DNA of 64,000 bases from Fibrobacter sp. UWB4 (GCF_002210345.1 NZ_MWQI01000004.1:124001-188000); one strand, 5' to 3'. Positions 1-8,338 are shown, numbered from the stretch's first letter. The notes: generated by a model from the letters alone, not told the origin. Program-made: numbers and translations.

Positions 1-546
1 GCGGTCGGTGTGGATTTTGCAGCTCTTATTGAAAAAATCCAGCCGCTCACGCTCCCGTTGAAGCTCCCGTCAAGCGAGCACGTGAGCCACATTTTCTCGG
101 AGCTCTACAGGCTCCCGAAAAACATCCGCTTGCCGTATTTTAAAATCAAGGTGCTTGAGCTTATTCTCTTCTTGAGCCGCCTCGATTCCGAAGCCAAGTA
201 CGAAACAGCGGCGCAGATTCCGAGTGTGTACAAAGACAAAATGGAACTCCTGCGAGAAATCCTCCGCGAAAATGTTGAGGAACATTTGACGCTCGAACAG
301 CTCTCCAAGCAAATCGAGATGAGTCCGACGCAAATGAAGAAGTATTTCAAGCTGGCGTACGGCGATTCCATATATTCGTACCTCAAGACGTACCGCATGA
401 AAAAAGCCACCCAGCTTTTGCTGGAAGGAAAATTCAATGTTGCGGAAGTAGCGAGCCGTGTGGGCTATACAAACTCCAGCAAGTTTGCGCAGGCGTTCAA
501 GGAATACACCGGCTGCTCGCCTAAGGAATACAAGAACAGGACCTGA
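1..546 (+). CDS. AraC-family transcriptional regulator, C-terminal part (5' end outside window)
   Basis: The reading frame is open from base 1, so the gene begins upstream of the window. The last 95 or so residues form the double helix-turn-helix DNA-binding domain of AraC/XylS regulators: a LTLEQLSKQIEMSPTQMKKYFK helix-turn-helix, the connecting helix with YLKTYRMKKATQLL, then NVAEVASRVGYTNSSKFAQA and the closing FKEYTGCSPKEYK signature. The preceding 80 residues are helical and of the kind that joins a sensor domain to the DNA-binding domain. The GTG at base 10 is only an internal codon. The effector cannot be inferred because the sensor half is missing. Confidence 0.88.
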   Translation, partial: AVGVDFAALIEKIQPLTLPLKLPSSEHVSHIFSELYRLPKNIRLPYFKIKVLELILFLSRLDSEAKYETAAQIPSVYKDKMELLREILRENVEEHLTLEQLSKQIEMSPTQMKKYFKLAYGDSIYSYLKTYRMKKATQLLLEGKFNVAEVASRVGYTNSSKFAQAFKEYTGCSPKEYKNRT

Positions 547-585
547 TTTGCGGCGAGTCTCGTCGGCATTTCGCGCGTATTTCGT

Positions 586-2238
586 TTAAGCGTCGCTTTT
601 ATCCGAATGCCCTTCACTTGCCGCATGTCTTGCTTCGTGCATTTGTTCGTCGCGGCTGAGCGGTCTGTGTTCTGCAATCTTGATTGCCCGCTTGTTCTTG
701 TACATGTCGCTATCTGCCTTGTTGAACGTGTCTGCAATCGTCGTTGCTTTTGCGTAGGTGGCAATCCCGATCCCGCATGCAATCGAAATCTGTTTCCACG
801 GGAAAGAGGCTTTCTTGGTCAAGTCCATGCTTTCCTTGAGCTGCTTTAAGAGATCGTGATGGTTGTCCAGGTCTTCGTCGAGAAGGATGACTAAAAATTC
901 ATCGCCGCCGATTCTAAAGACAGGACTGTGCGCAAAAATCTGGCAAATCAGCTTGCAGGAGTTCACGAGATAGGCGTTCCCGTTTTCGTGGCCATAGGTG
1001 TCATTGATTTCCTTGAGGTTGTTCGTATCAAGAATGGCGATACCGTAGGATTTTATTTCGCCGTTTTCAATACGGCTTTTGAGCTCGGCAATGTAATTGT
1101 CGTAAGCCATCTTGTTGCGTACACCAGTGAGCGAATCCAAGAAAGCAAGCCCTTGCATCTGCTTCATGTGCTGACTGATATGGAATTTTGCCGCTGCAAA
1201 GCTCTTGGCGAGTTCGCCAATTTCATCGTTTTGCTTGATGTTGAATTCCGCATTCATGTCACCAGTGATCATTTTCTTTGCTTCCGTGGTGAGCTTCTTG
1301 AGCGGCTTTGTGATGCTTCGTGCAAAGAATATCGTGATGGCGGTTGTAAATGACAGCAAAATTAAAATGAAAATGATGCTTTGCTTAAGATGCTTGTTCC
1401 TTTCTGCGTTAATCTCAAGTACGGGCGCTACGGTGACGAGCGTCATGCCGTTGTTTAGTGGAACGGAGATCTTGACCTGGTCATCTTCGGGCTTGAACGT
1501 GAGGCCGTTGGGGAGTGTCGGGTGGTAGACGACTAAGCCTTCGGAATCTTCCAGAAATGCAAAACCGCTCCTCATGAAGTGTACTTGTGAAAGCTGCTTC
1601 GTTAAAAGTTCAAAGTCAATATCGACTCCTGCAACGCCGATTTCCTTGTTGTCAACAAACATTGGAATGACGTAGGAAATGATGTATGAATTGAAATTTT
1701 TGTTGTAGTAAGGCGGCAGCCAGACCGGGTTCCCACTCATGATGGGCCTGTAGTACCACCCAACATGTTCCATGTCAGATGGGCTGTATTGCTTGACGTT
1801 GGTGATCGTGTGCTGCTTGAATATGCTTTCTGGAGTATCTCTGACGAGTAGAACGCCCTTGCTTGCGCGTGTAATTTCAGGATTGAATATTACATAGACG
1901 CTTTTTGTGTTTGTGAGGTTGTAGATGGTTGAACTGAGGCGTTCTTTGATCCCTTCGATGTTCTTGATAAAACTACTTGAATCCGTCAAAAATGTAGAAT
2001 CTTCGTTTATCTGAGAGTAAATGCCAGCGGCTACAGCCATTGTATATTTTTCGTGTGATTCGAATAAATGGTTTAGCTTTGCGGCTTCATAATCGGCTTG
2101 GTCCTTCATGTATTGCATGGAGTTCCGCTGGGTAGTTCTGCTGATGAACAGTGTGCTGAGAACTCCAAGAGAAAGAGTGCCGATGAGTGTACTCGATAAT
2201 GAAAGGATTAAAATTTTTGACTGGATTGAAAGTCTCAT
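586..2238 (-). CDS. Membrane diguanylate cyclase with Cache sensor, HAMP and GGDEF domains
   Basis: A 550-residue inner-membrane signalling protein predicted to make cyclic di-GMP. An N-terminal membrane helix (about residues 9-31) is followed by a periplasmic double-Cache-like sensor with the usual GWYYRP and VIPMF..KEIGVAGVDIDF motifs. A second membrane helix (about 288-308) leads to a HAMP linker and a GGDEF domain near the C-terminus. The active-site motif is intact (RIGGDEF), but the inhibitory-site RxxD expected five residues before it reads FAHS, so product inhibition through that site is probably absent. It starts 3 bases after the stop of its paralogue at 2242 and is the last gene of the 4557-586 operon. 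The first residues mirror the neighbour's start, which supports ATG at 2238. Confidence 0.9.
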   Translation of the reverse strand: MRLSIQSKILILSLSSTLIGTLSLGVLSTLFISRTTQRNSMQYMKDQADYEAAKLNHLFESHEKYTMAVAAGIYSQINEDSTFLTDSSSFIKNIEGIKERLSSTIYNLTNTKSVYVIFNPEITRASKGVLLVRDTPESIFKQHTITNVKQYSPSDMEHVGWYYRPIMSGNPVWLPPYYNKNFNSYIISYVIPMFVDNKEIGVAGVDIDFELLTKQLSQVHFMRSGFAFLEDSEGLVVYHPTLPNGLTFKPEDDQVKISVPLNNGMTLVTVAPVLEINAERNKHLKQSIIFILILLSFTTAITIFFARSITKPLKKLTTEAKKMITGDMNAEFNIKQNDEIGELAKSFAAAKFHISQHMKQMQGLAFLDSLTGVRNKMAYDNYIAELKSRIENGEIKSYGIAILDTNNLKEINDTYGHENGNAYLVNSCKLICQIFAHSPVFRIGGDEFLVILLDEDLDNHHDLLKQLKESMDLTKKASFPWKQISIACGIGIATYAKATTIADTFNKADSDMYKNKRAIKIAEHRPLSRDEQMHEARHAASEGHSDKSDA

Positions 2239-2241
2239 ATT

Positions 2242-3813
2242 TTACTCGATTTCTTTTCGATCTTTCAGCATGTCGTTTTCTGCAATGACGAGCTGTTCGG
2301 ACAATGAAGAGCTTTGGGCGTCTTTGCAAATGGACGTGCCTATAGATAACATTACCTGTTCCCACGGATTTTCTGCGGAGGCCGTTTTCTGTGCGCTTTC
2401 TTTTAGCTTTTTCTGTAGATTCTCGTGATCGTTCAGGTCGTTGTTCATGAGAATGATGACAAATTCATCGTCGTTGACTCTGAATACGGGGCTGTGGTCG
2501 AAAGTGCTACAGATAAGCTTGCTTGCGGTTTGCAAAAGTGTAATGGCTTTGGGATTTCCAAATTTGTTCTTGATCTTGAAAAGATTGTCGATGCTTGTGA
2601 CGAGAACTCCGTAGGATCCGATTTCGCCGGAGGACACTTTTATATTGAATTCGTTGATGTAATGATCAAGGGAATTCCTGTTACGCACATTTGTAATGGG
2701 GTCTCTGAATGCAAGGCCCTTGATTTCTCCCATCGTCTCGGCGAGGCGTATCTTTGCATTGACAAAGCTCTTTGCGAGATCTCCGATTTCGTCGTTTCGC
2801 TTGATGTTTAATTTGATGCCCATTTTCCCGTCGATGAGACGGTTGGCGTAGTCGGTTAAAAGTTTGATCGATTTGGTGAGTGTGCTTGCGAAAATGGACG
2901 ATGCGAAAATGAAGGCGACCAGAATCAGCATCGTGATGAGGATGAGATTCTTGATGAGGTTGTCACGGTTTGCGGAAATAGACGTCTTGGGAATGACGAA
3001 GGTCAAGTCCATTCCGTTTGCAAGCCTGTTATGGATGATAAGGCTGTTGTCGGGAGGTGTAAACTGATGGCCTTTGGGAATGCTTGGGTGGAAAAGGATG
3101 TTGCCGAATCTGTCTGCAAGAAAGGCATAATCGTTGTCGAAAATCCGGATGGCCGCAATTTCACGAGTCAGGTAATCGAAGTCGATATCCACGCCGACAA
3201 CGCCAATTTCCTTGTCGAACTTGAAAATCGGTATGACGTAAGAAATCATGTATATGCCGATGTTCTTGTTCAAGTAGGGCTTCATCCACATCGGCCTTTT
3301 GGTCCTGATGGGGTTGTAATACCAGCCGACGTGCTCGGTGTCTTCCGGACTGTATTTCGAGAAATCTGTGGGTTCTGTAAATCTGAGTTCATGGTCTGTT
3401 GCGGTCATTGCCATGAAGACGCCCGAAGTCGGCGGCGCGAGCTTCGGGTTGAATCGCAAGTAGGCCGATACTGCTTTTTCGGTGTTCCCTATTGTAAGGC
3501 GGATCAGCTCACGGCTTTTTTCGGTGAAATCAGCGAGTAGTTTTTCGTCAGTCAGTTGCTCGATGCTGTCTAGCATGCCGGTGATGGCTATGTTCAGTGT
3601 GTTGACATATTGCTCGACGCTTTTTAGTCTGTTGTTAAGCTTGATGGTCTCGATGCTTGTTAGACTGTGCAGGTTCTTTTCTGTACCTTCGTAAACAACT
3701 TTGTCTGTGGTGTGCAGACAAAGTCCTCCAAAAGCGAGTGTGCAAATAATTAAACCGGCGATGGCAAGCCCTAGGATCTTTGCCTGAATGGTTGCTCTTA
3801 ACTGACGTTTCAT
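2242..3813 (-). CDS. Cache-HAMP protein with degenerate GGDEF domain (paralogue of the next gene)
   Basis: A 523-residue tandem paralogue of the 586-2238 gene with the same order: membrane helix, Cache-like periplasmic sensor (GWYYNP, SYVIPIF, KEIGVVGVDIDFDYL), second membrane helix, HAMP, GGDEF-type domain. The catalytic loop reads RVNDDEF in place of GGDEF and other nucleotide-binding positions also differ (IDNLFKIKNKFG). The domain is therefore likely inactive as a cyclase and may act as a GTP or c-di-GMP sensor or as a partner of its neighbour. The start is ATG at 3813: a GGGG ribosome site sits in the last codons of the DUF167 gene, one base separates the two genes, and MKRQLRATIQAK matches the paralogue's N-terminus. 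A longer frame upstream only reads through the DUF167 gene. Confidence 0.87.
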   Translation of the reverse strand: MKRQLRATIQAKILGLAIAGLIICTLAFGGLCLHTTDKVVYEGTEKNLHSLTSIETIKLNNRLKSVEQYVNTLNIAITGMLDSIEQLTDEKLLADFTEKSRELIRLTIGNTEKAVSAYLRFNPKLAPPTSGVFMAMTATDHELRFTEPTDFSKYSPEDTEHVGWYYNPIRTKRPMWMKPYLNKNIGIYMISYVIPIFKFDKEIGVVGVDIDFDYLTREIAAIRIFDNDYAFLADRFGNILFHPSIPKGHQFTPPDNSLIIHNRLANGMDLTFVIPKTSISANRDNLIKNLILITMLILVAFIFASSIFASTLTKSIKLLTDYANRLIDGKMGIKLNIKRNDEIGDLAKSFVNAKIRLAETMGEIKGLAFRDPITNVRNRNSLDHYINEFNIKVSSGEIGSYGVLVTSIDNLFKIKNKFGNPKAITLLQTASKLICSTFDHSPVFRVNDDEFVIILMNNDLNDHENLQKKLKESAQKTASAENPWEQVMLSIGTSICKDAQSSSLSEQLVIAENDMLKDRKEIE

Positions 3814-3814
3814 C

Positions 3815-4039
3815 TTATATCCCCAATATTTCGATGACTTTTTTGTTATTTGTTGATCCCATAACAACCGAAACGTCTCGCTTATGAACGTGAAAGTGCT
3901 TTGCAACGAGTTCGCAGATGGCCTCGTTCGCAGCTCCATCGACCGGCGGCGCCTTGACTTCGACTTTGAAGCTCCCGTCGGGCTGCTGCGTTATGCTTTC
4001 ACGTTTGCTGCGTGCATGTACTTTGATATTTATTCTCAT
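3815..4039 (-). CDS. DUF167 (YggU-like) family protein
   Basis: A 74-residue protein that matches the small DUF167/UPF0235 family end to end: basic strand INIKVHARSKRE, then the hallmark VKAPPVDGAANEAICELVAKHF segment and a final strand-helix (VSVVMGSTNNKKVIEI). The family is widespread and of unknown biochemical role, often located next to division or YggT genes. Here it follows a DivIVA-type gene by 8 bases, a common neighbourhood for the family, and precedes the degenerate GGDEF gene by one base. Confidence 0.9.
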   Translation of the reverse strand: MRINIKVHARSKRESITQQPDGSFKVEVKAPPVDGAANEAICELVAKHFHVHKRDVSVVMGSTNNKKVIEILGI

Positions 4040-4047
4040 GACATGCG

Positions 4048-4557
4048 CTAGGTGAGGGCGATGCCGTCGTTTTGCGGTGCGACGGGTGCCTCGAAATCTC
4101 TTTGCTGGTCGTTTTCCATGGCGGAGAGCAGCTCGTCCTGGCTGTGGATGAGCGCGCGGCAGCGGATGAAATAGTTTGTACGGAGCTGGCGGAGCTGCTC
4201 GATTTCTGTGCGCAGGTTTTCGCTTTCGCGCTTGATGCTCTCGACTTCACGCATGGCGCGTGCCTTTGCTTCAGCGATGATAATCTCGGCTTCCTTTTCG
4301 GCTGATGCCTTGACTTCGTTAATCGTGCGCTGCATCGTGACGACGGCGTCCTGGATAGTCTTTTCGATTTGGCGGTAGTAGTTCACGCGTTCTTCGGCGA
4401 CTTTCAGGCGCTCAGTCAAGTTCGTGCGGTCGCGGAACATGTTTTCGAACGCTGTTGCCGTGGTCTCCAGAAAAGCTTTCACTTCTTCTGGATCGTATCC
4501 GTTGAGTGTTTTCTTGTGAAAAGTCTGGTTTCTGATATCAAGCGGAGTGAGTTCCAT
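4048..4557 (-). CDS. DivIVA-domain coiled-coil protein
   Basis: A 169-residue protein beginning with the DivIVA membrane-binding motif (LTPLDIRNQTFHKKTLNGYD followed by PEEVKAFLE), then a long coiled coil to about residue 135 and a short acidic, Pro-containing tail. DivIVA-like proteins bind curved membrane at poles and septa and organise cell division or growth. The name divIVA is not assigned because Gram-negative homologues vary in role. First gene of the minus-strand operon with DUF167 and the two GGDEF-type genes. Confidence 0.88.
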   Translation of the reverse strand: MELTPLDIRNQTFHKKTLNGYDPEEVKAFLETTATAFENMFRDRTNLTERLKVAEERVNYYRQIEKTIQDAVVTMQRTINEVKASAEKEAEIIIAEAKARAMREVESIKRESENLRTEIEQLRQLRTNYFIRCRALIHSQDELLSAMENDQQRDFEAPVAPQNDGIALT

Positions 4558-5123
4558 AAAATCCTGCTTTTACGCTATTGTCTATGATGTAATTAAAAGA
4601 TATAAAAGGAATTGTGTGTTGTTGGCTGTTAGTCGTTAGTTATTGGTCAATAGTTGCTAGTTATTAGTTAAATCTTGCTTGAAAATGCCTTTGCTTTGTC
4701 ATGCCCCTCTTAATATCATGCCCCTCTTGATGTCATGCCTCACTTGATGAGGCATCTCCTTGTAATAGAGAATGGAGATTCCCTCCCCATACGCGGATCA
4801 TGACTACTAAGCAGCATATCTGCAAGTAGTCAAAGAGCTCAAGGCGGGAATGACATGTTACTGACCTCTGACCAACCACTAGGCAAATTCTAGTAACTAG
4901 TAACTTAGATCTAGTAACTTGAATCACGTAACCGCGGTTCCGCCACTAAAAAATATCTGTTTACATCTTGTGAATACATTGTGCTTTCATTGAACGCTTT
5001 CTGTTTGAGTCCCGTTAGGGGTGAAAAAATACCCTTTACGGCGCTAGTAACCCCTTGATAAATACCGACTTTTTACTAAATTTGAGTCTCAAAAAATTCT
5101 GTTTTCATAGAAAGGTTTTTATC
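4558..5123. other. 566-bp intergenic region between divergent divIVA-like operon and rpmH
   Basis: No gene is supported here. The stretch has AT-rich leader sequence, three closely spaced copies of an ATGCCYCWCTTGAT-like unit (4701-4754), an inverted pair GGAGATTCCC/GGGAATGAC with a large loop (about 4785-4855), and short tandem CTAGTAACTAGTAACT-type repeats near 4620-4670 and 4890-4922. It must contain the promoters of both divergent operons. Consensus DnaA boxes, which might be expected beside rpmH, were not seen. Confidence 0.6.
4732..4759. repeat. Dispersed palindromic intergenic repeat
   Basis: GTCATGCCTCA-CTTGA-TGAGGCATCTCC: an inverted repeat with the GTCAT...ATCTCC edges shared with about ten other copies in this window. 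Confidence 0.75.
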
Positions 5124-5279
5124 ATGAAAAGAACATTCCAGCCTCACAATCGTAAGCGCGTTAACAAGCACGGTTTTATGGCCCGTATGGAAGACCGTTG
5201 GGGTCGTGCTGTCTTGAGCCGTCGCCGTGCTAAGGGCCGTAAGGTCCTCACCGTCAGCGACGAAATCTATAAGAAGTAA
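5124..5279 (+). CDS. rpmH: 50S ribosomal protein L34
   Basis: A 51-residue basic protein with the L34 signature ([20 protein letters not shown], then [20 protein letters not shown]). Part of the large ribosomal subunit. ATG at 5124 has an AAAGG ribosome site 6 bases upstream. An in-frame extension back to 5055 has no family support. First gene of the conserved rpmH-rnpA-yidD-yidC cluster. Confidence 0.97.
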   Translation: MKRTFQPHNRKRVNKHGFMARMEDRWGRAVLSRRRAKGRKVLTVSDEIYKK

Positions 5280-5386
5280 GTCGGGGCTGGCTTATAGCCA
5301 CTCTGCGTTCTTATCGGCTGCCCAATCAGCCCGCTTACCGGCAAGTAGCCGTCCAAGGGAAGTTCCTCCGTGCGCCTGCTTTTAGC

Positions 5387-5656
5387 ATGCGATGGATTGA
5401 AGCTCCGGACGGTTTTTGTCGTTTCTGCTTCTTAGCTAAGAAGAAGAACGGAAATGCCGTGTATCGCAATAAGTGCCGTAGGATCCTACGTCCACTGTTT
5501 TATGGTATTGTCCCGAACATCAAAAAGCCCGTCTGGGCGATGATTATCGTGAGCGACAATTCCAAGGAAATGTCCTCTGAACGTTTCCGTGAATCCGCCC
5601 AGAAAATATTCCACAAGATGGAATGGGACAAGCAACCGGATGTGGCAGAAGCTTAA
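5387..5656 (+). CDS. rnpA: Ribonuclease P protein component (real start probably upstream, non-ATG)
   Basis: Protein subunit of RNase P, which helps the catalytic RNA cut tRNA 5' leaders. The family hallmark is present as KKKNGNAVYRNKCRRILRPL (the KKxGxAVxRNRxKRxLRE motif). From ATG 5387 the product is only 89 residues, shorter than the usual 110-125. The frame is open upstream to a stop at 5270-5272, and the upstream codons encode LRSYRLPNQPAYRQVAVQGK, which aligns with the conserved N-terminus of RnpA. No ATG, GTG or TTG occurs in that stretch, so a rare start such as CTG 5303 or ATA 5294 is likely, with GGGG at 5283-5286 as ribosome site. It lies between rpmH and yidD, as in most bacteria. 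Confidence 0.88.
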   Translation: MRWIEAPDGFCRFCFLAKKKNGNAVYRNKCRRILRPLFYGIVPNIKKPVWAMIIVSDNSKEMSSERFRESAQKIFHKMEWDKQPDVAEA

Positions 5657-5891
5657 AAATGCTCTGGTGGCGGCTTTGATTGTCCCCATCCGTTTATACC
5701 AACTGGTGCACCCCTATTTTTTCCATGGGGTCTGTAGATTCCAACCTACCTGTTCAAACTACGCAATTGAAGCTTTACGCCTCCACGGGCCCATCAAAGG
5801 TTTCTATCTTGCGGTTTTTAGAGTCTTAAGATGCAACCCCTTCTGCAAGGGCGGCTATGACCCGGTTCCGCCCCCTAAGGATAAAAAATGA
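5640..5891 (+). CDS. yidD: Membrane protein insertion efficiency factor YidD
   Basis: An 83-residue protein with an amphipathic N-terminus followed by the YidD signature: YQLVHPYFFHGVCRFQPTCS, NYAIEALRLHG and LRCNPFCKGGYDPVP, with conserved cysteines. It assists YidC-dependent membrane insertion at the inner membrane. The start at 5640 overlaps the end of rnpA by 17 bases, and its TGA stop overlaps the yidC start (ATGA), which indicates translational coupling. Confidence 0.95.
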   Translation: MWQKLKNALVAALIVPIRLYQLVHPYFFHGVCRFQPTCSNYAIEALRLHGPIKGFYLAVFRVLRCNPFCKGGYDPVPPPKDKK

Positions 5892-7738
5892 ACAAGAATA
5901 CACTCATTGGTTCCATCCTTATCGCGGTCATCGTGATTTGGTGGATGGCTGTCAATAACGCAAATGCCGAGGCGCAGGCCGCAGCCCGTGCCGCACAGGC
6001 AAAGGCAAAAACCGAAAAGCAGGTCGCAGCGGATTCCGCAAAGTCGCTCGTGATTCCGAGCAAGACGCCTGAAATCAAGGCTGCACCGGTTCTCGGTGGC
6101 GCTGAAAACGCTGCTGCACCTGCTATGGCAAACGATAGCGCAGCAGCGGTCGCTCCGAAGGCCGAAATTGCAGAACGCTCTGTGACGGTCGAAACCGACA
6201 AGTTCATCATGACCCTCACCAACAAGGGTGCCAAGGTTAAGAGCGTCATCGTGAAGGCTCTCCCGGATTCTGCCGGCAAGTTCCCGGAGCTCATCCAGGA
6301 TACGACGCTCGGTGCCTTTGACTTGAAGCTCGACAACGCTGACTTGAGCGAAGCGATGTTCGAACTCGGCAACACGCCTGCAAAGATCGTCGTGACCGAC
6401 AGCGCAAAGGTCCAGTTCGCATTCCAGGACGCAAACGGCAACCAGGTCATCCGTTCTTACGGATTCACCAAGGAAGGCCCGGCAGTCCGTCAAGAAAACA
6501 AGTTTGTCGGTTTCCAGCCGAATGCTTATGAACTCGCATGGAAGGGCGGCCTCAAGGAAACTGAAGATATCCCGAAGTCCAAAGGCTTCATGGGCATCGG
6601 CGGTGGCGGCACCTACTACTTCAGCGAAGTCGTCTTTAACGACCGCTATTCTGTGGAACGCGAAATGCCGCGCGAACAGACGTCTTTCAATGCTACTGAA
6701 GGCAAGGTCATCTGGGCAGGTCTGCGTCGCAAGTACGTCGCCATGACGGTCCAGTTCGACGAAGCTGTTCCGGCAGTGCTCAAGACAAAGCCGATGAAGG
6801 TCGAAGATAGCGAAGTCGATCCGGGTACGTACAAGCTTACGATTGCCGACGATTTCCGTGGCGCTCAGTCCCTCAGCTACGATTTGATGATTCTCCCGCT
6901 CAAGTGGGATGAACTCTCCGCTCTCGACAAGGACTACGAAAAGATTATCGTGAGTGGCTGGAGCTGGTGCGGTGCAGACGTCTGGTTCGTCTGGATTTGC
7001 AAGATGCTTCTCAAGCTCTTGAACCTCTTCTACAGCATTATCCCGAACTACGGTATTGCTATTATCCTCGTGACGCTCATCGTTCGCGGTATTACGACTC
7101 CGTTCACCGTGAAGCAGATCAAGTCTACGCGTGGCATGGCTGCTCTCAAGCCGCAGCTCGACGAAATTAACGTGAAGTACCGTACCGACCCGCAGAAGAA
7201 GCAGGCCGCTATGATGGAACTCTACAGCAAGAACAACATCAACCCGCTCGCAAGCTGCACGGGTGGTTGCCTCCCGATGCTCATCCAGATGCCGATTTTC
7301 ATGGGCCTCTTCTTTGTGCTTGGCCGTGCAATCGAACTCCGTGGCGCTCCGGCATTCCTCTGGATTTCTGACCTCAGCCGCAGTGATGTTGTCTGGAGCG
7401 GAATCAGCATTCCTATCATCATGCCGTCTGGCCTTGCCATCCTCCCGTGGCTCATGGTGGCAACGACCTACTTCCAGACCAAGGTGACGATGAGTTCCAA
7501 CGCCGGCATGGACCCTGCACAGCAGAAGATGATGGTGTGGATGATGCCTGCCATGATGCTCTTGTTCAGCGCTGTGATGCCGTCTGGTCTCGTGCTTTAC
7601 TGGATCATCGGTAACATCTGGAGCATTGCCCAGTACAAGTACATCTACAGCAAGTTCCCGCCGGTCAACGGCTCTACTCCGAAGACTTCTTCCAAGCTCA
7701 AGGGCAAGAACGTCAAGGACGCTGAAATCGTGAAGTAA
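5888..7738 (+). CDS. yidC: Membrane protein insertase YidC
   Basis: A 616-residue inner-membrane insertase of the YidC/Oxa1/Alb3 family. TM1 (about residues 7-23) is followed by an Ala/Lys-rich linker and a large periplasmic beta domain typical of Gram-negative YidC (about 90-360). The conserved five-helix core then begins near LLKLLNLFYSIIPNYGIAII, with the cytoplasmic hairpin (TRGMAALKPQLDEINVKYRT), LPMLIQMPIFMGLFFVL and a C-terminal helix followed by a basic tail (SKLKGKNVKDAEIVK). The length is somewhat above the E. coli protein because of the linker. It overlaps yidD by 4 bases. Confidence 0.96.
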   Translation: MNKNTLIGSILIAVIVIWWMAVNNANAEAQAAARAAQAKAKTEKQVAADSAKSLVIPSKTPEIKAAPVLGGAENAAAPAMANDSAAAVAPKAEIAERSVTVETDKFIMTLTNKGAKVKSVIVKALPDSAGKFPELIQDTTLGAFDLKLDNADLSEAMFELGNTPAKIVVTDSAKVQFAFQDANGNQVIRSYGFTKEGPAVRQENKFVGFQPNAYELAWKGGLKETEDIPKSKGFMGIGGGGTYYFSEVVFNDRYSVEREMPREQTSFNATEGKVIWAGLRRKYVAMTVQFDEAVPAVLKTKPMKVEDSEVDPGTYKLTIADDFRGAQSLSYDLMILPLKWDELSALDKDYEKIIVSGWSWCGADVWFVWICKMLLKLLNLFYSIIPNYGIAIILVTLIVRGITTPFTVKQIKSTRGMAALKPQLDEINVKYRTDPQKKQAAMMELYSKNNINPLASCTGGCLPMLIQMPIFMGLFFVLGRAIELRGAPAFLWISDLSRSDVVWSGISIPIIMPSGLAILPWLMVATTYFQTKVTMSSNAGMDPAQQKMMVWMMPAMMLLFSAVMPSGLVLYWIIGNIWSIAQYKYIYSKFPPVNGSTPKTSSKLKGKNVKDAEIVK

Positions 7739-7747
7739 CTAGGTGTT

Positions 7748-7775
7748 GTCATGCCCGCCTTGAGCGGGCATCTCC
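7748..7775. repeat. Dispersed palindromic intergenic repeat
   Basis: GTCATGCCCGCC-TTGA-GCGGGCATCTCCC form of the window-wide palindromic repeat. Confidence 0.75.
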
Positions 7776-7825
7776 CTTCGTTTTTTAAGTGCGCGGGCTC
7801 TCCCGCGCATTTGTCTTCCTGAGTT

Positions 7826-7877
7826 GTCATTCCCGCCAGAGCCTGTCCTGAGCACAGTCGAAGGAAGCGGGAATCTC
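7826..7877. repeat. Dispersed palindromic repeat, long-loop copy
   Basis: GTCATTCCCGCC and GCGGGAATCTCC arms separated by about 27 bases that contain a second short inverted repeat. Confidence 0.65.
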
Positions 7878-7893
7878 CTTCTCGTCATTAAGC

Positions 7894-7925
7894 AAAAAAG
7901 AAGCCGCATCCACGGCTTCTTTTTT
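7894..7925. terminator. Bidirectional intrinsic terminator
   Basis: AAAAAAGAAGCCG-CATCCA-CGGCTTCTTTTTT: a perfect stem flanked by A and T runs, placed between the convergent yidC operon and the decayed gene at 7980. Confidence 0.85.
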
Positions 7926-7944
7926 GTTACAGACTTGCGCGTTT

Positions 7945-7973
7945 GTCATGCCCGCCACCGAGCGGGTATCTCC
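7945..7973. repeat. Dispersed palindromic intergenic repeat
   Basis: GTCATGCCCGC-CACCGA-GCGGGTATCTCC copy. Confidence 0.75.
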
Positions 7974-7979
7974 TTTTTA

Positions 7980-8338
7980 TTATTTCTTTCGCTTGAGCTT
8001 CAAGATCCTCATGACGCTTTCATCAATGCGAGATTCCTTGATTTCGCCTTTTTCGATCGCCTTGACAACGATGTCGAAAACCTGCGTAAATTCTCGCCGA
8101 TTTCTTCCATAAAGAGAATGATGCCGTCATTCTGGAAAACATCGATGTCGCTTGCTCCGATAACCGGCTTGAATCCCCAATCTTTGAGGACATCTGCGGT
8201 CTTTTGAATTGTGGAATCGGCAATCGGTGTATTTTTCAAGTTTGCTGAAGCGCCAGAAGAATTGTCATCGCCGCATGCGATAAAAACTGCGCACAAAGCG
8301 ATGGCGAAAAATGACCATGTATGCCTTTAAAAATCCAT
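7980..8338 (-). pseudogene. Decayed lipoprotein gene with GH3-like C-terminal end
   Basis: ATG at 8338 has a good AAGGGGAGC ribosome site but reads ATG GAT TTT TAA. After this stop the same frame continues as a perfect lipoprotein signal (RHTWSFFAIALCAVFIACGDD, lipobox FIAC), so one base change of a sense codon probably killed the start. Near 8090 the frame is lost, and the next frame resumes with VFDIVVKAIEKGEIKESRID, ESVMRILKLKRKK and TAA at 7980. That end resembles the close of the GH3 catalytic domain in NagZ-type beta-N-acetylhexosaminidases. The remnant is far shorter than a GH3 enzyme, so internal deletions are also likely. A TTG-initiated 95-residue product (8296 to 8009) is possible but would lack a signal peptide and end out of frame. 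The GH3 assignment rests on short motifs only. Confidence 0.55.

Larger units (their letters stand above)
7739..7979. other. Intergenic region rich in hairpins and palindromic repeats
   Basis: 241 bases without a gene, between convergent yidC and the decayed gene. It contains three copies of the dispersed palindrome, a TGCGCGGG-CTCT-CCCGCGCA hairpin at 7790-7809 and a strong bidirectional terminator at 7894-7925. Confidence 0.7.

Noticed and set aside
4558-5123. Replication origin beside rpmH
   Set aside because: dnaA is not present and no cluster of TTATCCACA-like boxes was seen.
8009-8296. Intact 95-residue lipoprotein from TTG 8296
   Set aside because: This start would cut off the signal peptide, and the C-terminus is out of frame with the conserved end. 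Treated as a pseudogene.
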